Positions 8,923-20,913 of a stretch of DNA of 64,000 bases are shown here, in pieces (position 1 is the stretch's first letter; the number at the start of each line of letters is the position of its first letter). The notes under the pieces are model-generated. The model worked only from the letters and a program-made list of their open reading frames with translations. It did not search any database and was not told the origin of the DNA. The translations under genes and the position numbers were made by a program. The stretch is from Dermanyssus gallinae (Eukaryota > Arthropoda > Arachnida > Mesostigmata > Dermanyssidae): positions 747,501 through 811,500 of the forward strand of contig QVRM01000968.1 in NCBI GenBank assembly GCA_003439945.1, given 5' to 3'.

Positions 8923-10705
8923 GATAACATATGCATGCACTTATTACTATTTTAATTATTATGAATCATGAATATTACATATGTGATTATTTATTAAGGG
9001 TGGAGCAAACTACATGAACGAAGAAAAACCTAGGAAACTTCTCGAGTTTGGCTCCAACTACAACTGCGGCCTGCGGCTAAGCACACGTGAGCAGCTACTT
9101 TCTACGCTGACTCCTTCCATCAAAACTATGAACTGGCAACTATGATATCGCCCTGTCGCCATGGAAATGTGCTGCAGAAGACGCCATGTTCGGTTCGCCA
9201 GGCCCGACCGATCGTTGTATGGCCGCACAACAAACGATCTGTCAGTAACGGTTTGTGTGAACGCAAAAGAAAAAAAAGACACGAAGCTTCTATAAACGCT
9301 GTTTGTTTATGGCGGGCATGTTGTTTACACATTACAAATGGGTTTCTGCAACAAAGAGCCGAGTGTCAATCCAAACCAGGCAGGCCAGATAGACATACAC
9401 CAATCGACAGAAACGTTGTCAGACACTCAGTCAAAAAGTAGAAAGGCGGTCTACTACAGTGTAGAGTAACGATTTTAGTGCGATGCGGCATCAATGCCGC
9501 ACGTATGTCCATTGCCGTCAACCAATCACGATCCGTTGCTGTAACCGACCGTCGACAACGACGACGACGACGACTGATCATCGGACGACGATGTCGGATG
9601 ATCTCAAGTAGTGCCGAAGTACTTGCCGTGGGTTGAGTGGCCAGAACCTTGACCAATAGTAGTAGTAGTACATAAGTACGTAAGCAAGTACTACTTCACG
9701 TTGTACCCGAGAGCTAGCTGCTCTGCTGTTGTTGCTGCTGCACGGCAGGCTGACAGATACAGGTGAGTCGGCCGATGGCATTTGCGGCATTCACTGTTTG
9801 CTGCGCGTTGTGGTAGGCGTGAACTCGGGCCGACTAGAGCCGACTAGAGAGAGAGATCCAGAGAGAGAGAGAGAGAGAGAAAGAAGAAGAAGAATGAGAG
9901 AGCTGGAGAGAGATGGCCGGTAGCTGCGAAGTAGAAGTAACAGCGCCCACACGACCAGAAAGACCATGCATGATCCAGGCCACTGCTGGTAATACGGCAC
10001 TGCAAACGCCTTCTACGGCTCAACACTGCACCGCTACCAGCAGACCATCTATGGATGGTCTCTTAACAAGGACCCGTTGTTGGTGTTAGACTAGTCGTAA
10101 TAGTCGTAGTCGTAGTGGTACTAATTGTCATAGTAGTAGTAGTAGTAATTAGTAATAGCAACATCAATTACAGCAGCAAGCAATGAGTGGAACATAAAAT
10201 GGCCATTCGCTGAATATAGACGCTCGCTTTGGACATTCTCCGCTGGTCGCGCGCAACAGACAGAGATGAGTTCCACGCGCTCCGGTGGCCGGTTTCCATT
10301 CTTCTTTTCCCTCTGCTGGTGCTGTTGCTCTTGTTGCCGTGTGGCACAAGCATATATGTCTGTGTGTGTGTGTTGCTATATAGTGTTTACGCGCGTGTGG
10401 GTGTATGTGTATAGACCGAAGTACGACTCCCGCCGATTTCTCCCACCCTCCCTCCGCAAGTCCCAAATTCGTTCATCTTGTTGTCTATCGTTGTGTTTGT
10501 CCACGTCCAATGTCGATACTTCTCTCGTTTTGATTTCTCCTGCGTCTTTGTCTCCTTTCTCCTGTCCTTCGTCTTTCTTCCACAAGCACGATGCTGCTAC
10601 AACCACTACAACCATCACTACCTCACAATCATCGTCATAGTCGTCGGCCAGGTGTCAGTCCGTTATGGACATGTACACATCCACGCGAATACACACACGG
10701 CTCTA

Positions 10706-10707
<2 letters not shown>

Positions 10708-10744
<37 letters not shown>
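10708..10744. repeat. (TA)n microsatellite
   Basis: Uninterrupted TA run of about 37 bp. Confidence 0.95.
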
Positions 10745-10746
<2 letters not shown>

Positions 10747-12063
10747 TGGATAACAGCGATGAGTCCAAACAACGTCATGATCTGGGTGCTTCAAAATGGG
10801 CACCGAGCTTCGGCAGGTGCCCTTCCCCGGACCCCAACACGCTGAAGCGTCTCAATAGCTGTTCGGTATGTCAGTAGTGGGCTTTGCTCGATTGCAGCAG
10901 CTGCTGCTGTTGTTGTTGTTGTTGCTGTTGCTTTAGCTGCTGCTGCTGCCGGCCACATGAGCCATGTAGGTAGCGATGGCGGCTGCAGAAGAATAGGAAC
11001 GCACAAACAGAGTCCAAGACGTAGTAGCAAATATATATATATATCTCGTGTCTCGATGTTTGCGATGCACTTGGCCACTCAAACCGACGATGCCACTCGG
11101 CTTCAGCGGCCGTCGTGGACGACGACGGCACAGCGTTTGCTGTGGCCGCTACGAGTTCTACGGCTGGCGAAACTTCTAGCCGCCTCGCTCGTTTTCACTG
11201 TCTCGTCATTCTTTGCTCATCGTTGTCTCGGTGGACTTGCCGATGGCTTCTCCAGGTCACTGCTACCGCTGACGTTGTTGGTGTTGTTGCTGTTGTTGTT
11301 GCTGCTGCTGCTGTTACTGGTGGTGAAGTATCACGCCTTCTTCCCCCAACATACAACACGCCCTGCACACGCTATGACGAAGTACACTGAAGATGATCTA
11401 GATAGATGACAGACAGGCAGGCAAGCTACTAGACCGAGACACAGACAAAGAGATCAACTCTCAGGTACAATTTACTCTCACATCTCGGCCTTCAGGTCCT
11501 CACTGCCACCCCCCCCCGCCCTCCCCCCCCCCCCGCTTCTCTCCCTACGCTGCTTCAATACGCTGCTTCATTCGATTCGCCTCACTTTTGCGGCGATTGA
11601 CTGTCACCTATCAGAAGTGCCCACGGACACACTGACGGCGGTCAACAACATATCTCTTTCTATCCACGACTCATCCTACTACGACTACCACAACAACTAC
11701 GTATGGAATGACAGAAAGGCAGGCAGAAATAAAGAAAGCCCGCGCGCACCAGAAGGAGAGTTTTCGAGAGAGAGGGAGATCAAGAGCGCGGGGGGGAGAG
11801 AGACAAGCACAGAGCTCAGTGTCTATCGAGAATGCGAGCTCTCATATCGATCCACACATGTGTGTGTACACATACACATGTAGACCCACCCACTCAAGTA
11901 CGGCGGCCGCCTCCTCTGGACGACGTCCGTGCTACAACAACGCCGAACGACACGAGGGGCCATGAGGGCCGGTACAGAACAGATCCCGTGATCGACGTGG
12001 TCGTGGGCCAGAAGTGGGACGCCTCTCAAGGGGATGATACTTCATAAGCTGCTACCATGGCCA

Positions 12064-12185
12064 TTGTTGTCGTGCCGCTGTTGTTGTCGACGTTGTTGTT
12101 GTCGACGTTGTTGTTGTCGACCTTGTTGTTGTTGTTGCGCGTGTTCATCTTTTTGTTGCTGTTGTTGTTGCTACTGTTATTATTG
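12064..12185. repeat. GTT/GTC triplet tract with a 15-bp tandem repeat
   Basis: Three tandem copies of the 15-mer GTTGTTGTTGTCGAC lie at about 12077-12121, inside a longer TTG-rich tract. The period is a multiple of three, so all frames stay open, but the resulting peptide is low-complexity. Confidence 0.8.
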
Positions 12186-15100
12186 TAGTTGCCCCAGTGA
12201 TTGTACTACACTTCCTCTTGCTTCTCTGACGACAATAATAATTGTTAAATTATTTCACCTGGTCAGTATTGCAAGCCAGTGACATTAAGAACCCGGGTCA
12301 AATAGGAGAATTTAGAACTCCGAGTGAACGTTCCGTGCTAACAACATTTCTCGCAAGTTGTCGCAAAAAAACGCTTATTGCTGTACAAGCCGTATACAAC
12401 ACCTGTAGACAGTACAACGACAGGGAGTTCTTCTAACCGGTTTGACAGCTTTCCTCGGCCATAAGAGTCAAGCATACACGTCAGCTCACTGCGGTGAGCC
12501 TATCGCCACAGGGTTTCAAGTAGCAGTGAATGAGCCAACAGGCGGTTGAGAAGACGTTGGTTGAACAGGCTGTCCGACTCACGATTAGCTGGCACGCGTC
12601 GCCCTTTTCGTCGCAGTCACTACAAACAATGACTTGTCTTACACTGTCTTGCGTTCCCTCTAGTAGGACACTGCAGGCAGGCCTTTCAGACCTGTCGATG
12701 CCATGCCTTTTATATGGCAAAATGTAGGCTAAGCTTCATCATCTAAATGTCCTGTAGCGTTTGTACCACATTGACAGTAGTACACCGTGATCTAGCTGTA
12801 AATTGATCGAGTGCTGTACAACGATACTTGTTGCATCATTTCGTAATGACCGCATCGTCTATGCAATTACCGGGTAACTAAATAACATACGCACACAAAA
12901 CAGGCCGATATAAGCCCAGCGCATCAGCAGTCGTCAGCTAGCTCAGCTCCGCAAAAACTTAAGCGTGTTTTGTTTCTACGTGAAAAGTTGTCAATTTTAA
13001 GACTTGCAAGATGCCTTAAGAGCGTTTCTTCATCATGGTGAAGCTTGACAGATCCAGAAGGGACTTCTTGGTGTCTATCTCTATTGAACTATCTCCAGGT
13101 TCAAGAAAAGAGGCTATAAATTAGTGGCGATTAAGTATATGTAGACCTCGAAGAAACATTTCGAGAAGCGCTACGTCGATCTAGCTAGAAGGTCGTTCTT
13201 TGCCGGATTGGTGATTTACATGTCGTCGGGCCCTGTCGTCCCAATGGTGTAGGAGGGTATCGATGTCGTCAACATGGTAGAACAATAATGGAAGCCACGA
13301 ACAGCTTCAGTCCGCGCCAGGCACGATCCGTGGCGACTATTGCGTACAGGCAGGCCGAAATATCATTCAAGATTTCAAGATTCCGTTCCGTCGGCAGAGC
13401 AAGAGATCAATCTTTAATTAAAGCTGTGAGTGTGTGAAAATGAGGAGCTTAATGAGTACAAGAGCTGTGTGGAGAGCTGTGTTTTCGAGTGAATTGCCTC
13501 GCACAGCCGTCGCCTTATGGTGCATAACTATAATTCCATGTTTGTTGTTGTTAAAACTACGAGTAGCACCTCTCTATTGTTTGGGACAACTTTTACATCG
13601 AGAGATAGAGACCCGTCGTTAATAATACCATTTGTTGTTCTCGTCCGAATTGTCAACAAGCTATTCGACGGCCGGGGTTGGCGGAGTCATAGAAGGAGCA
13701 CCGCGATGAATGCACTCCATCCAGCATCGATGCTTTGCCAATAGGAAAATGGGCATGTTTGACCTTATAAAGATAAATACTCTAGACTCTGCTATTAGGC
13801 ACACCATTAAATGATCGCACAGTAAGAGCCCGCTGTGCGACATATCGATGTCATATCTCCCATAAAATTAATATCACCATTTGGTGGAAATACAGTCCTA
13901 GACAAACGCATGTAGCATAGGAACTAGTTAGATTCATTAATTGGGGTAAACTCTATCGAAGACCATCGAAGTGTGTATAGAACAAAACGTGTTTGCTGTT
14001 GTTAAACTAAATAACTAGAGTATACATCTAGATCTCTCCGTTGCGTCCAGTCTCGGCTAAATGGTCCGGGCGCAACGAGATATCGATAGCGCGAGATATC
14101 TATGTCAAGAAATGCGAGTCTGTAATGCATAGACCGTATCTATAATGGAGTAATGATCTAGCCTCAACTGTGCTGTATCAGCTGCATTCTCTCCGCAAGT
14201 GATCATCAAGGCTTGAGCTGCGGACTGGCGTTATATCACTTAGGCAGAGGATACATAGGATGAGCAGAGTCTGCTTCCGTCTGCAGGCTCTCGACTGAAA
14301 GATGAAATAAAATGATCACTCATTTTGTCGTATAGAAATTTACTTTAATTGATTTTATGCTATGTTATTCTATAAAGAACAGATGGTAAATAATAGATGA
14401 TGAGACATAAGATATCTATTCCCAGGCTTGTTCCTTTTTGCTTGCGCGCTATGTGGACCACTTTAGAGGCTTGGTCCATCGCAGTTATGCTGGCGGTGGT
14501 GAAACCTGTTGTTATTGCTATTATTAGTACTGTTGTTTCTTCTATTGTTGTTGTTGTTATCGTCGTAATTCTCTCTTCTAGAACCGCACAAGTCATGTCT
14601 TTGGGGCGCAACGACATGCCCGGGGGGCTATCTGTTTAGATATCTATGATGTCGATCCTCTTGTGTCACGTTCTTTTGCCCGCCCGCCCGCCCGCTGACT
14701 GACTGACCTCTGGCCTCGATGTGTGCGCAGGAGCGCACAGGAGGGCAGGCCGATTGGCCGCCGGGCCTTGGTCCGCCTGCCGAAAGGCCTGACCTGACTC
14801 GGCCCTCGTCCTGATAGTGGCCGCGGGTAGCGGCCACCACCCGCGGCGGCACCCGCGCTCCCCCGCTGCCGCATTTCCCTTCAGTTGCTGCTGAGGTCGA
14901 GAGTTTGTCTGCGTGCTCTCACGACGAACCCCCGACCGACCGAACGACCGTCCGACTGCCCTTATCTCGCAAGCCAATTAGAAACAAGTAGGCAGGCAGA
15001 CGAAAGACGAGACAAGCGAGGAAACGAGCGAACGGGCGTGTGCGCTTGCTACCCCAGCAACCCCCCACCCCCGCTCCCCCGACACACCAACCCGCTACGA

Positions 15101-15633
15101 GAGACTGCGGAGTGGGGTCAATTCGAAGCCGAGGGTTCCGAACGGTGAGCGTCGACGGGCCGCCGCACCAACTTTGCTTTGTGTCCGCATTGTCGTGCAA
15201 CAAAGCTGCTAAGGACAAACCCCGTCTGTCCTCTTCTACCGCCATGACTTTGCTGAAGGGGCCCATGGCATGACTTATCGGTCTCCCTCCTCTTCCTATC
15301 TATCTTCTCTCTCTCTCTCTCTCTCTCTATCATACATACACACACTATAAGTGTAATTACAGTTGCTGCAGCGGCGCTGGAGCTAGAGTTGTCGGCGGGA
15401 TCATTTTAAATCGCACCGTGAAATCAAACGTACCTGCTTTTTTTTAGAACGCTCTCATGGGAGAAGCCTGCCTCGTAACGTTGCTTAGCAGTTCTTGCTG
15501 TATATCTCGTTGAGTAATAGTTTTGCTTCCGCACGTTTCCGTGTCACGTGTACAAGGGAACGCTAGTGCATTAAATCGTGCATAATATCTTTAAATATAA
15601 AGATACGTAACTGTAAGTAGAAATTGAAGAAAC

Positions 15634-15818
15634 CGAGCAAGGTGGCTTAGTGGCAAAGCCTTTGCCTTGCATTCGGGAGGACTGGGTTCGAGACCCAGAC
15701 CGGCCACTCTTAAATTGGTTTGCATGGTTTCCAATTTAGACAAGGTAAATGCCGGAGTGGAGTAAACTTAGCCATGACATGAAAAATCCGTACACGGGCA
15801 ATCTAAAAAAAAAAAAAA
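15634..15818 (+). mobile_element. tRNA-derived SINE (family A) with poly(A) tail
   Basis: An RNA polymerase III promoter is present with both boxes perfect: A box TGGCTTAGTGG at 15643-15653 and B box GGTTCGAGACC at 15685-15695, inside a 5-bp T-arm-like stem. The head resembles an alanine tRNA with a TGC anticodon. It is followed by a tRNA-unrelated body and a run of 14 A at 15805-15818. The 5' and 3' ends of the tRNA-like part do not pair into an acceptor stem, so it is not a functional tRNA. No clear target-site duplication was found. Transcription by polymerase III is inferred from the boxes. Confidence 0.8.
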
Positions 15819-15854
15819 TGAAAACTGTGATACTGACGATGAATACTGTCGTTT

Positions 15855-15863
15855 GTATATATG

Positions 15864-15951
<88 letters not shown>
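15855..15951. repeat. (TA)n microsatellite
   Basis: Nearly 100 bp of TA repeats with a few G interruptions at the 5' end, starting about 37 bp after the SINE poly(A). Confidence 0.95.
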
Positions 15952-15952
<1 letters not shown>

Positions 15953-16227
15953 ACTTTAACGAATGTGACAGCGTACTAATTAAAACCACGACATCACGGC
16001 TATTCAAGGTGGCAACAGATCATTCGTCTAGTGCATCGCAGTACGCGTATAGCCGTAGCAGAGTATTAGAAGTGTATAAGTCAGAACATTACCGTGCTAA
16101 AGATGGATGCGCCCACATCGAAGTAGTGCGCAGTAGTACGGTTTTTAGTAGCAGAAGGAATTGTAATATAGCCGGATTGGATGTTTATGGTTAGCACTAT
16201 TTAGGACGACCAGCTGTGACCACATCT

Positions 16228-16417
16228 AATAAAGTAAAGCTTTTGGGCTGATCCCCAGCCAAAATTTAGCGTCCACGGAACTGCTTTTCGCATTGTTTCA
16301 TAGACGGACCCCCATATATACAAATGTGCAACGGTGGGGCTCGAACACGCGCACTTATGTGTCTCCTCCGGTTGCGAGGCGCAGACTAATGCACAACTCC
16401 ACCGGGCTGACAGCAAT
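16228..16417 (-). mobile_element. tRNA-derived SINE (family B), copy 1
   Basis: The tRNA-like head is at the high-coordinate end and reads on the minus strand, with the B-box region TGTTCGAGCCCC complementary to about 16336-16349. The body ends in a small stem-loop (GGCTG/CAGCC) at about 16245-16262. It is flanked by the 9-bp direct repeat ACCACATCT at 16219-16227 and 16418-16426. About 75-85 percent like the copies at 17704, 29051 and 50031 by eye. Confidence 0.8.
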
Positions 16418-16747
16418 ACCACATCTGCCCAGGTCAAGTCAAGCAAACACCGTAATCGACACTGCATCCATTGCTGCTGTTGATGAAATGAATAGATATG
16501 GTCAAAGCGTTAAGGCTTGTAAAATCTATACAGCCATGAGAAAATGAACCATGCAGTCGATCATCCATCAACATTTGCAGTAGAGTGAACTGTGTACCCA
16601 TTGGGTACCAACACAACTCAACCCTGGTCACAAGACGCAACGAAAGGGCCTCAGTCTAATCGCTAAGTCTAATACTTAATCAGTTAGAACAAAGGTCCTG
16701 CCTTGACACATTTAATAAAGGTATTACTATTTTCAATTGAGCAATCC

Positions 16748-16773
<26 letters not shown>
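16748..16773. repeat. (TA)n microsatellite
   Basis: TA run of 26 bp, immediately upstream of a mariner-like terminal sequence. Confidence 0.9.
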
Positions 16774-16777
<4 letters not shown>

Positions 16778-16778
<1 letters not shown>

Positions 16779-16812
16779 AGGGTTGCCCAAATAAAAAGTA
16801 ATACCTTTTTAA
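16778..16812 (+). repeat. Possible solo mariner-type terminal repeat
   Basis: The sequence GGGTTGCCCAAATAAAAAGT next to a TA run resembles the ends of mariner-like elements, which often begin GGTTG and insert at TA. I could not find a matching inverted copy or transposase nearby, so this is at best a fragment. Confidence 0.25.
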
Positions 16813-17560
16813 ACGGTTGTATAGTATTTGCAGAGCATTAGAGTCTTGATGCTCGCCATGTACTGAGTTTCTTGTTAGTTCCTTAGACTGCAGCTATATG
16901 TGTATACATGCATGTTTCTTATACAGATACAGAACTTCTCACATCAGTGGCCTGGACACGCCAGAACCCGGTCTTGGAAGCTTTCTAATAAAGCTTGCGA
17001 TAAAATAATTTTATCTCACGGTTCCAATCATTGTATATCTTGATTGAGCTATCTGTGGTCGCAACGCTAACCCGCTTCAGTAGTTCTTTCAAACAAGCCT
17101 CGTCACACAAAGCCTCGAGAAGACTTTTTGGCCTTAGCTAAATTGGTAAAAATGTGGTCTACTTAGATCTTCTTACCCTTTCCCATTATAAACTCATATT
17201 ATACCTAATATTTGTTTTCATTAAACACATTTATTCTATGTGCTTTTTTGACATACGTATTGTTTATTTCGCAATATGTTTGCATTTTAAGATGGTACAT
17301 ATTTACAATACGAATGTCATTACATACAATTTGAACATTTAGGCGACTTTCCCATAGGGCGAAAAAGTGCAAAGGTCATGGTATTTAGCGCATATCTGCG
17401 AGTAGGACCGGCAACGATATTGATCGCCAACTTAGTGTGTTTTTTAAATATATATTTATAATTCGTCGCCGTCGGATTCTTTAAAATGCTTTTTTTACAT
17501 GGACTGCCACATATATATAAATATATATATATAAGAATTTCTTGTTTCTAAAAGTAGAAG
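16813..17560. other. AT-rich intergenic, nothing recognised
   Basis: Unique-looking AT-rich sequence, with only a short (TA)n at 17508-17533 just before the left copy of the 1.25-kb repeat. Confidence 0.5.
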
Positions 17561-18796
17561 CACCCATAGTTGAGTGCAAGTTGTTTAAGGAAGTTACCGG
17601 GGTAGAGGCTCTGAGGTTTTAGCTTGGTGTAAAACTTTAGATATGTTAATTATGCATATCTATTTTAGTGTGCAGTTGATGGTGCATTTTCCGCTAATGT
17701 GTAAAGTAAAATTTTCGGGCTGACCCTCAGCCAAGATTTAACGTCCACGGAACTGTTTTTCACATTACTTCATAGACGAATCCTCATTAATACAAATTTG
17801 CAACGGTGGTGCTCGAACCCGCGCACCTATGTGTCTCCTCCGGTTGCGAGGTGCAGACGTAAGCCACCACGCCACCGAGCTCGACCGTTAATGTGTAGAG
17901 AACGATAAACTGCCCTCCACACCCAAGTGTGTTGTGCAAAAGCATGGAGCGTATGGTTATATGACAACACAATAGACGGATTAATTTTACCTACAGCTTC
18001 CCTTACGCACGGTTTTGGAGTCTACATGACTGCAAACCTTAATTTGATTTGCCATATATTGCCCTACTAGTCAAGACTTCATGTCCACTTCTAAACACAT
18101 GTTTTTTTATATTTAATTGCCACGCGGTTTGCATACGATTATTACCGAATGACCTTAGCTCTGAATATTGCAATAATTACAATTATAATAACTGTGGTTC
18201 GCATAGCATGAGTCGCCAGGTGGACGCACACAAACCCAACCCAGCGCAGCCTATTTCATTGCTGAGCTTGCGTTTAGCTTCTCTCTTAACAAGTTATAAT
18301 ATATATGGTTATGTATAAATTATGCTAGTTTGATTATGTATTTTAGTGCGTATTTGTTTGCGGCCGTATTTGCTTAGCACTGCTGAAAGGGCTTGGCTTT
18401 TCGCTTATAATTTTTCCAGGTTGGCGAATAAACTCTATCCATGCTTTATTGCTGAAGGGCTTTATAGTCGTTATGTTTGTTCAATGCTAGTTCGAGAAGA
18501 TTGCTGATTGACTGCAAATATTTCTGAAATTTGAGTCTATAACAAAATATTAGGTCCTTGGTACTTCGTGGCAACCATAAATTACCTTGCCGACCACGAA
18601 CAAGCTTATCGAACGATATATACCTTTTTTAGTCAAGTAGTATTGTAATTTTTAACCCATTATTCTGGGGTGTTGTGCTTGTCTTTGCCAAAAGTCTCTC
18701 TCCGTTACATTTAATTCTCCGCAGCACTTCTAGAAAAGGACAACTCTATCTGATATAATTATTAGGAGACGCCGCGAACCTGAACCGTTGTCGAGC
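17561..18796 (+). repeat. 1.25-kb dispersed repeat, left copy (segment order A-B)
   Basis: Segment A (17561-18273) and segment B (18278-18796) both recur, reverse-complemented, at 28677-29363 and 29399-29937, but in the opposite segment order. The copies are about 90 percent alike by eye. A contains a SINE B insertion in the same place in both copies. Open frames inside (18049-18318 here) are similar in both copies but have no family resemblance and are probably not genes. The identity of the repeat is unknown. Confidence 0.85.
17704..17884 (-). mobile_element. tRNA-derived SINE (family B), copy 2, inside the 1.25-kb repeat
   Basis: Same family as 16228-16417. It is flanked by near-identical 13-mers CCGCTAATGTGTA (17691-17703) and CCGTTAATGTGTA (17885-17897). 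Because the identical flanks surround copy 3, this is a duplicate of one ancestral insertion and not an independent one. Confidence 0.83.
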
Positions 18797-19420
18797 AGCG
18801 TACGAGATGCTGGAGAAGACCGTAAAAATGGCAAGCGTTTGCGTTTGCCTGTTTTACCGGGCACACGGGGCATTACAGGAAGCTAATAGAAAGCTGGACA
18901 TACCAGTGCGGTAGCCAGGGGAGGTGCACGGTCTCCACTACTGAGGGAGGCGGTAGTGCACACGATGTCCCCGGAAGAAGGTTGAAGGGAAGGAACGGCG
19001 GCACTTAATGCCATCATGAGGCTGAATGTAACACTAGAGCGAGACAGAAGAGAAAGGATAGTCAGCGCGCTGATGGAGCAGGTCGAGACAAAGAGCCCGA
19101 AGGAGGGAGGGGGCTTAGAGCAGCTGGGCCCTCATGCAAACCTTCGGGCCGGAGAAGCACAGGTGAGGCGCACAGAGCCCTAGTGAAGTGAGACTCCTCC
19201 TTCGCGGTGTCGAAGTAATATCACGTAATTCCTAGCCGGGGAGGGGAGGGATACGGCCTGTGGGTTTGTGAGTCCCACACGAGTGGCACATCGTTGTCAG
19301 CGATGCATCGCATATGCATCAAGCATTCCCGAAACATCCCATAAGAAGGGCACCAATAAACTCATTGCGGACGCTGTGACGCTGCAGCCCGTCGAGCAAG
19401 TAATGACCTTGATGATGAAA
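18797..19420. other. GC-rich island, possibly a decayed retroelement piece
   Basis: This stretch is distinctly richer in G and A than its AT-rich surroundings, with purine-rich coding-like triplets but stops in every frame. The segment near 19230-19290 (GGGGAGGGGAGGG, then GAGTCCCACACGAG) reminded me of 3' ends of R1-clade retrotransposons, but I cannot support that with motifs. Confidence 0.25.
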
Positions 19421-20872
19421 CCAAATTACAATAAAACAAAATATCAACTACAATTATTGTTATTAATTCAGCCAAACAACAACGGATATACAATACGTGA
19501 GTAAGAACATAAAACAAACAATTAAGCTGTTCAAGGCATTCGTTCTACTGTTGCGACGCAGACCTGAAGATCCAAAATAACGCCGTACTATTTAACGTTT
19601 TCTTTATAATTTGGTGGTGCTTATCTAACTATACGGGGCTCAACTTTGAACCTGCAACATGACTTCCTCCTCCTCGGTTTTTATATTTAAATCTATACGT
19701 ACGTATATATCTAGGTACATTCCTCCAAATCTAAGCACCTGCCTACATCTACAGTCTCAATTCGTTGCGCCTTTTCACGGGGCTTATGTAGATTGACTGG
19801 CCTGTCATAAATGGGTTTAAAAAGCTGTCGCGTTGTAGTTTTTCTTGTTCTTGTGCTTAGCACTCCCTCTTGCGTCCTGTGTCTGTGGTTATGTGTTATA
19901 TCGCGCATATCTATATATATATATATATATATATACATACATGATTCACACACGTATATGCGCGTGTGATCAACATGAGTATCTGCGGGTACTCTCAATT
20001 TTTCTCTCTTTCGAGAGACTCTGATCTCTGCCGCCTGTCCGCCTGGTGAGCCTGTTACAGCGCTCATCGCCATGTTGGTTGTGCAACCGTGGGATGGAAC
20101 GTGGGCTGGTGCAACTACTAGCAGTTTGCGGGCCTATTGCGGGCCAACATCGTTAAACACTGGCAAATAGTCAACGTCCCTGTGGCTCGACGACGAGGAC
20201 GAATAGAGTCTCTCAAGTGAGCTCAAATGAGACGACCGCATAGTGGGGTGAAGTCATGCGTACGAACAACGACGGCGACGGCCGCTGTTGCGACAAAAAG
20301 AAACTCTTCACTTCTGCATCATGACTCAACATGATGATGGACCTGTTGTCGCCCTGAAGCTGCAGCGGCCGCACCACCGCCATCGCCACCACCACCACCT
20401 TCACCACATCACAACCAGCAACAAACCCCCAGCACCATCTTTCGTCCTACGTATCTAATCTATCTGTCTGCTCGATAGCACGATCTCCCAGCATCGGTCG
20501 GCAGCATTTCCCTATCCTCCCACCCTTCTTCCTTATAGCTAGCGCCACTGCTGCTGCTGCTGCGACCCATGCCGCTAAAGTCGCAACATGGCGTTATTCG
20601 CGATGACGTTGAACCCCCGCAACTCTTCTCTGCCCGCCGCCACCACCACCTCCGCCGCCACGAGCACGACATACCAATCAGTATAACCAGCTATACACAT
20701 GCACAATATGAATACATACACCTTCACCCAGCTGAGCTTCAGATAGCCAGCCAACGGATGGTTTGCCCATGGTCCCATCGACGATCAAGCCAAGCCGAAC
20801 GAACCACTTGTTCCTCCTCCAGGACCTCCAGCCGTGCACAGCGTCCACCGGTCAGCAATGTGTGCACGACGC

Positions 20873-20913
<41 letters not shown>

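Larger units (their letters stand above)
7351..15633. other. Simple-repeat-rich intergenic region without recognisable genes
   Basis: AT microsatellites (7820-7853, 8078-8122, 8770-8922, 10708-10744, 11030-11044) alternate with CAG/CAA/GTT triplet tracts near 8300-8365, 10320-10345, 10898-10950, 11275-11325 and 12060-12185, GAGA tracts near 9845-9910 and 11765-11810, and poly(C) near 11507-11535. A GC-rich zone lies at 14670-15250. Open frames here are repeat translations. A strong splice-donor-like CAG|GTGAGT occurs at 9760-9768, without a coding exon next to it. Confidence 0.5.

Noticed and set aside
8445..8940. Open frames ending in long IYIYIY stretches
   Set aside because: They are translations of the (TA)n array, which is open in several phases on both strands. 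The same applies at 7.8, 10.7, 15.9, 26.8, 34.0 and 61.6 kb.
15634..15710. Functional tRNA-Ala gene
   Set aside because: Perfect A and B boxes and a T-arm are present, but the ends do not form an acceptor stem and the unit continues into a SINE body with poly(A).
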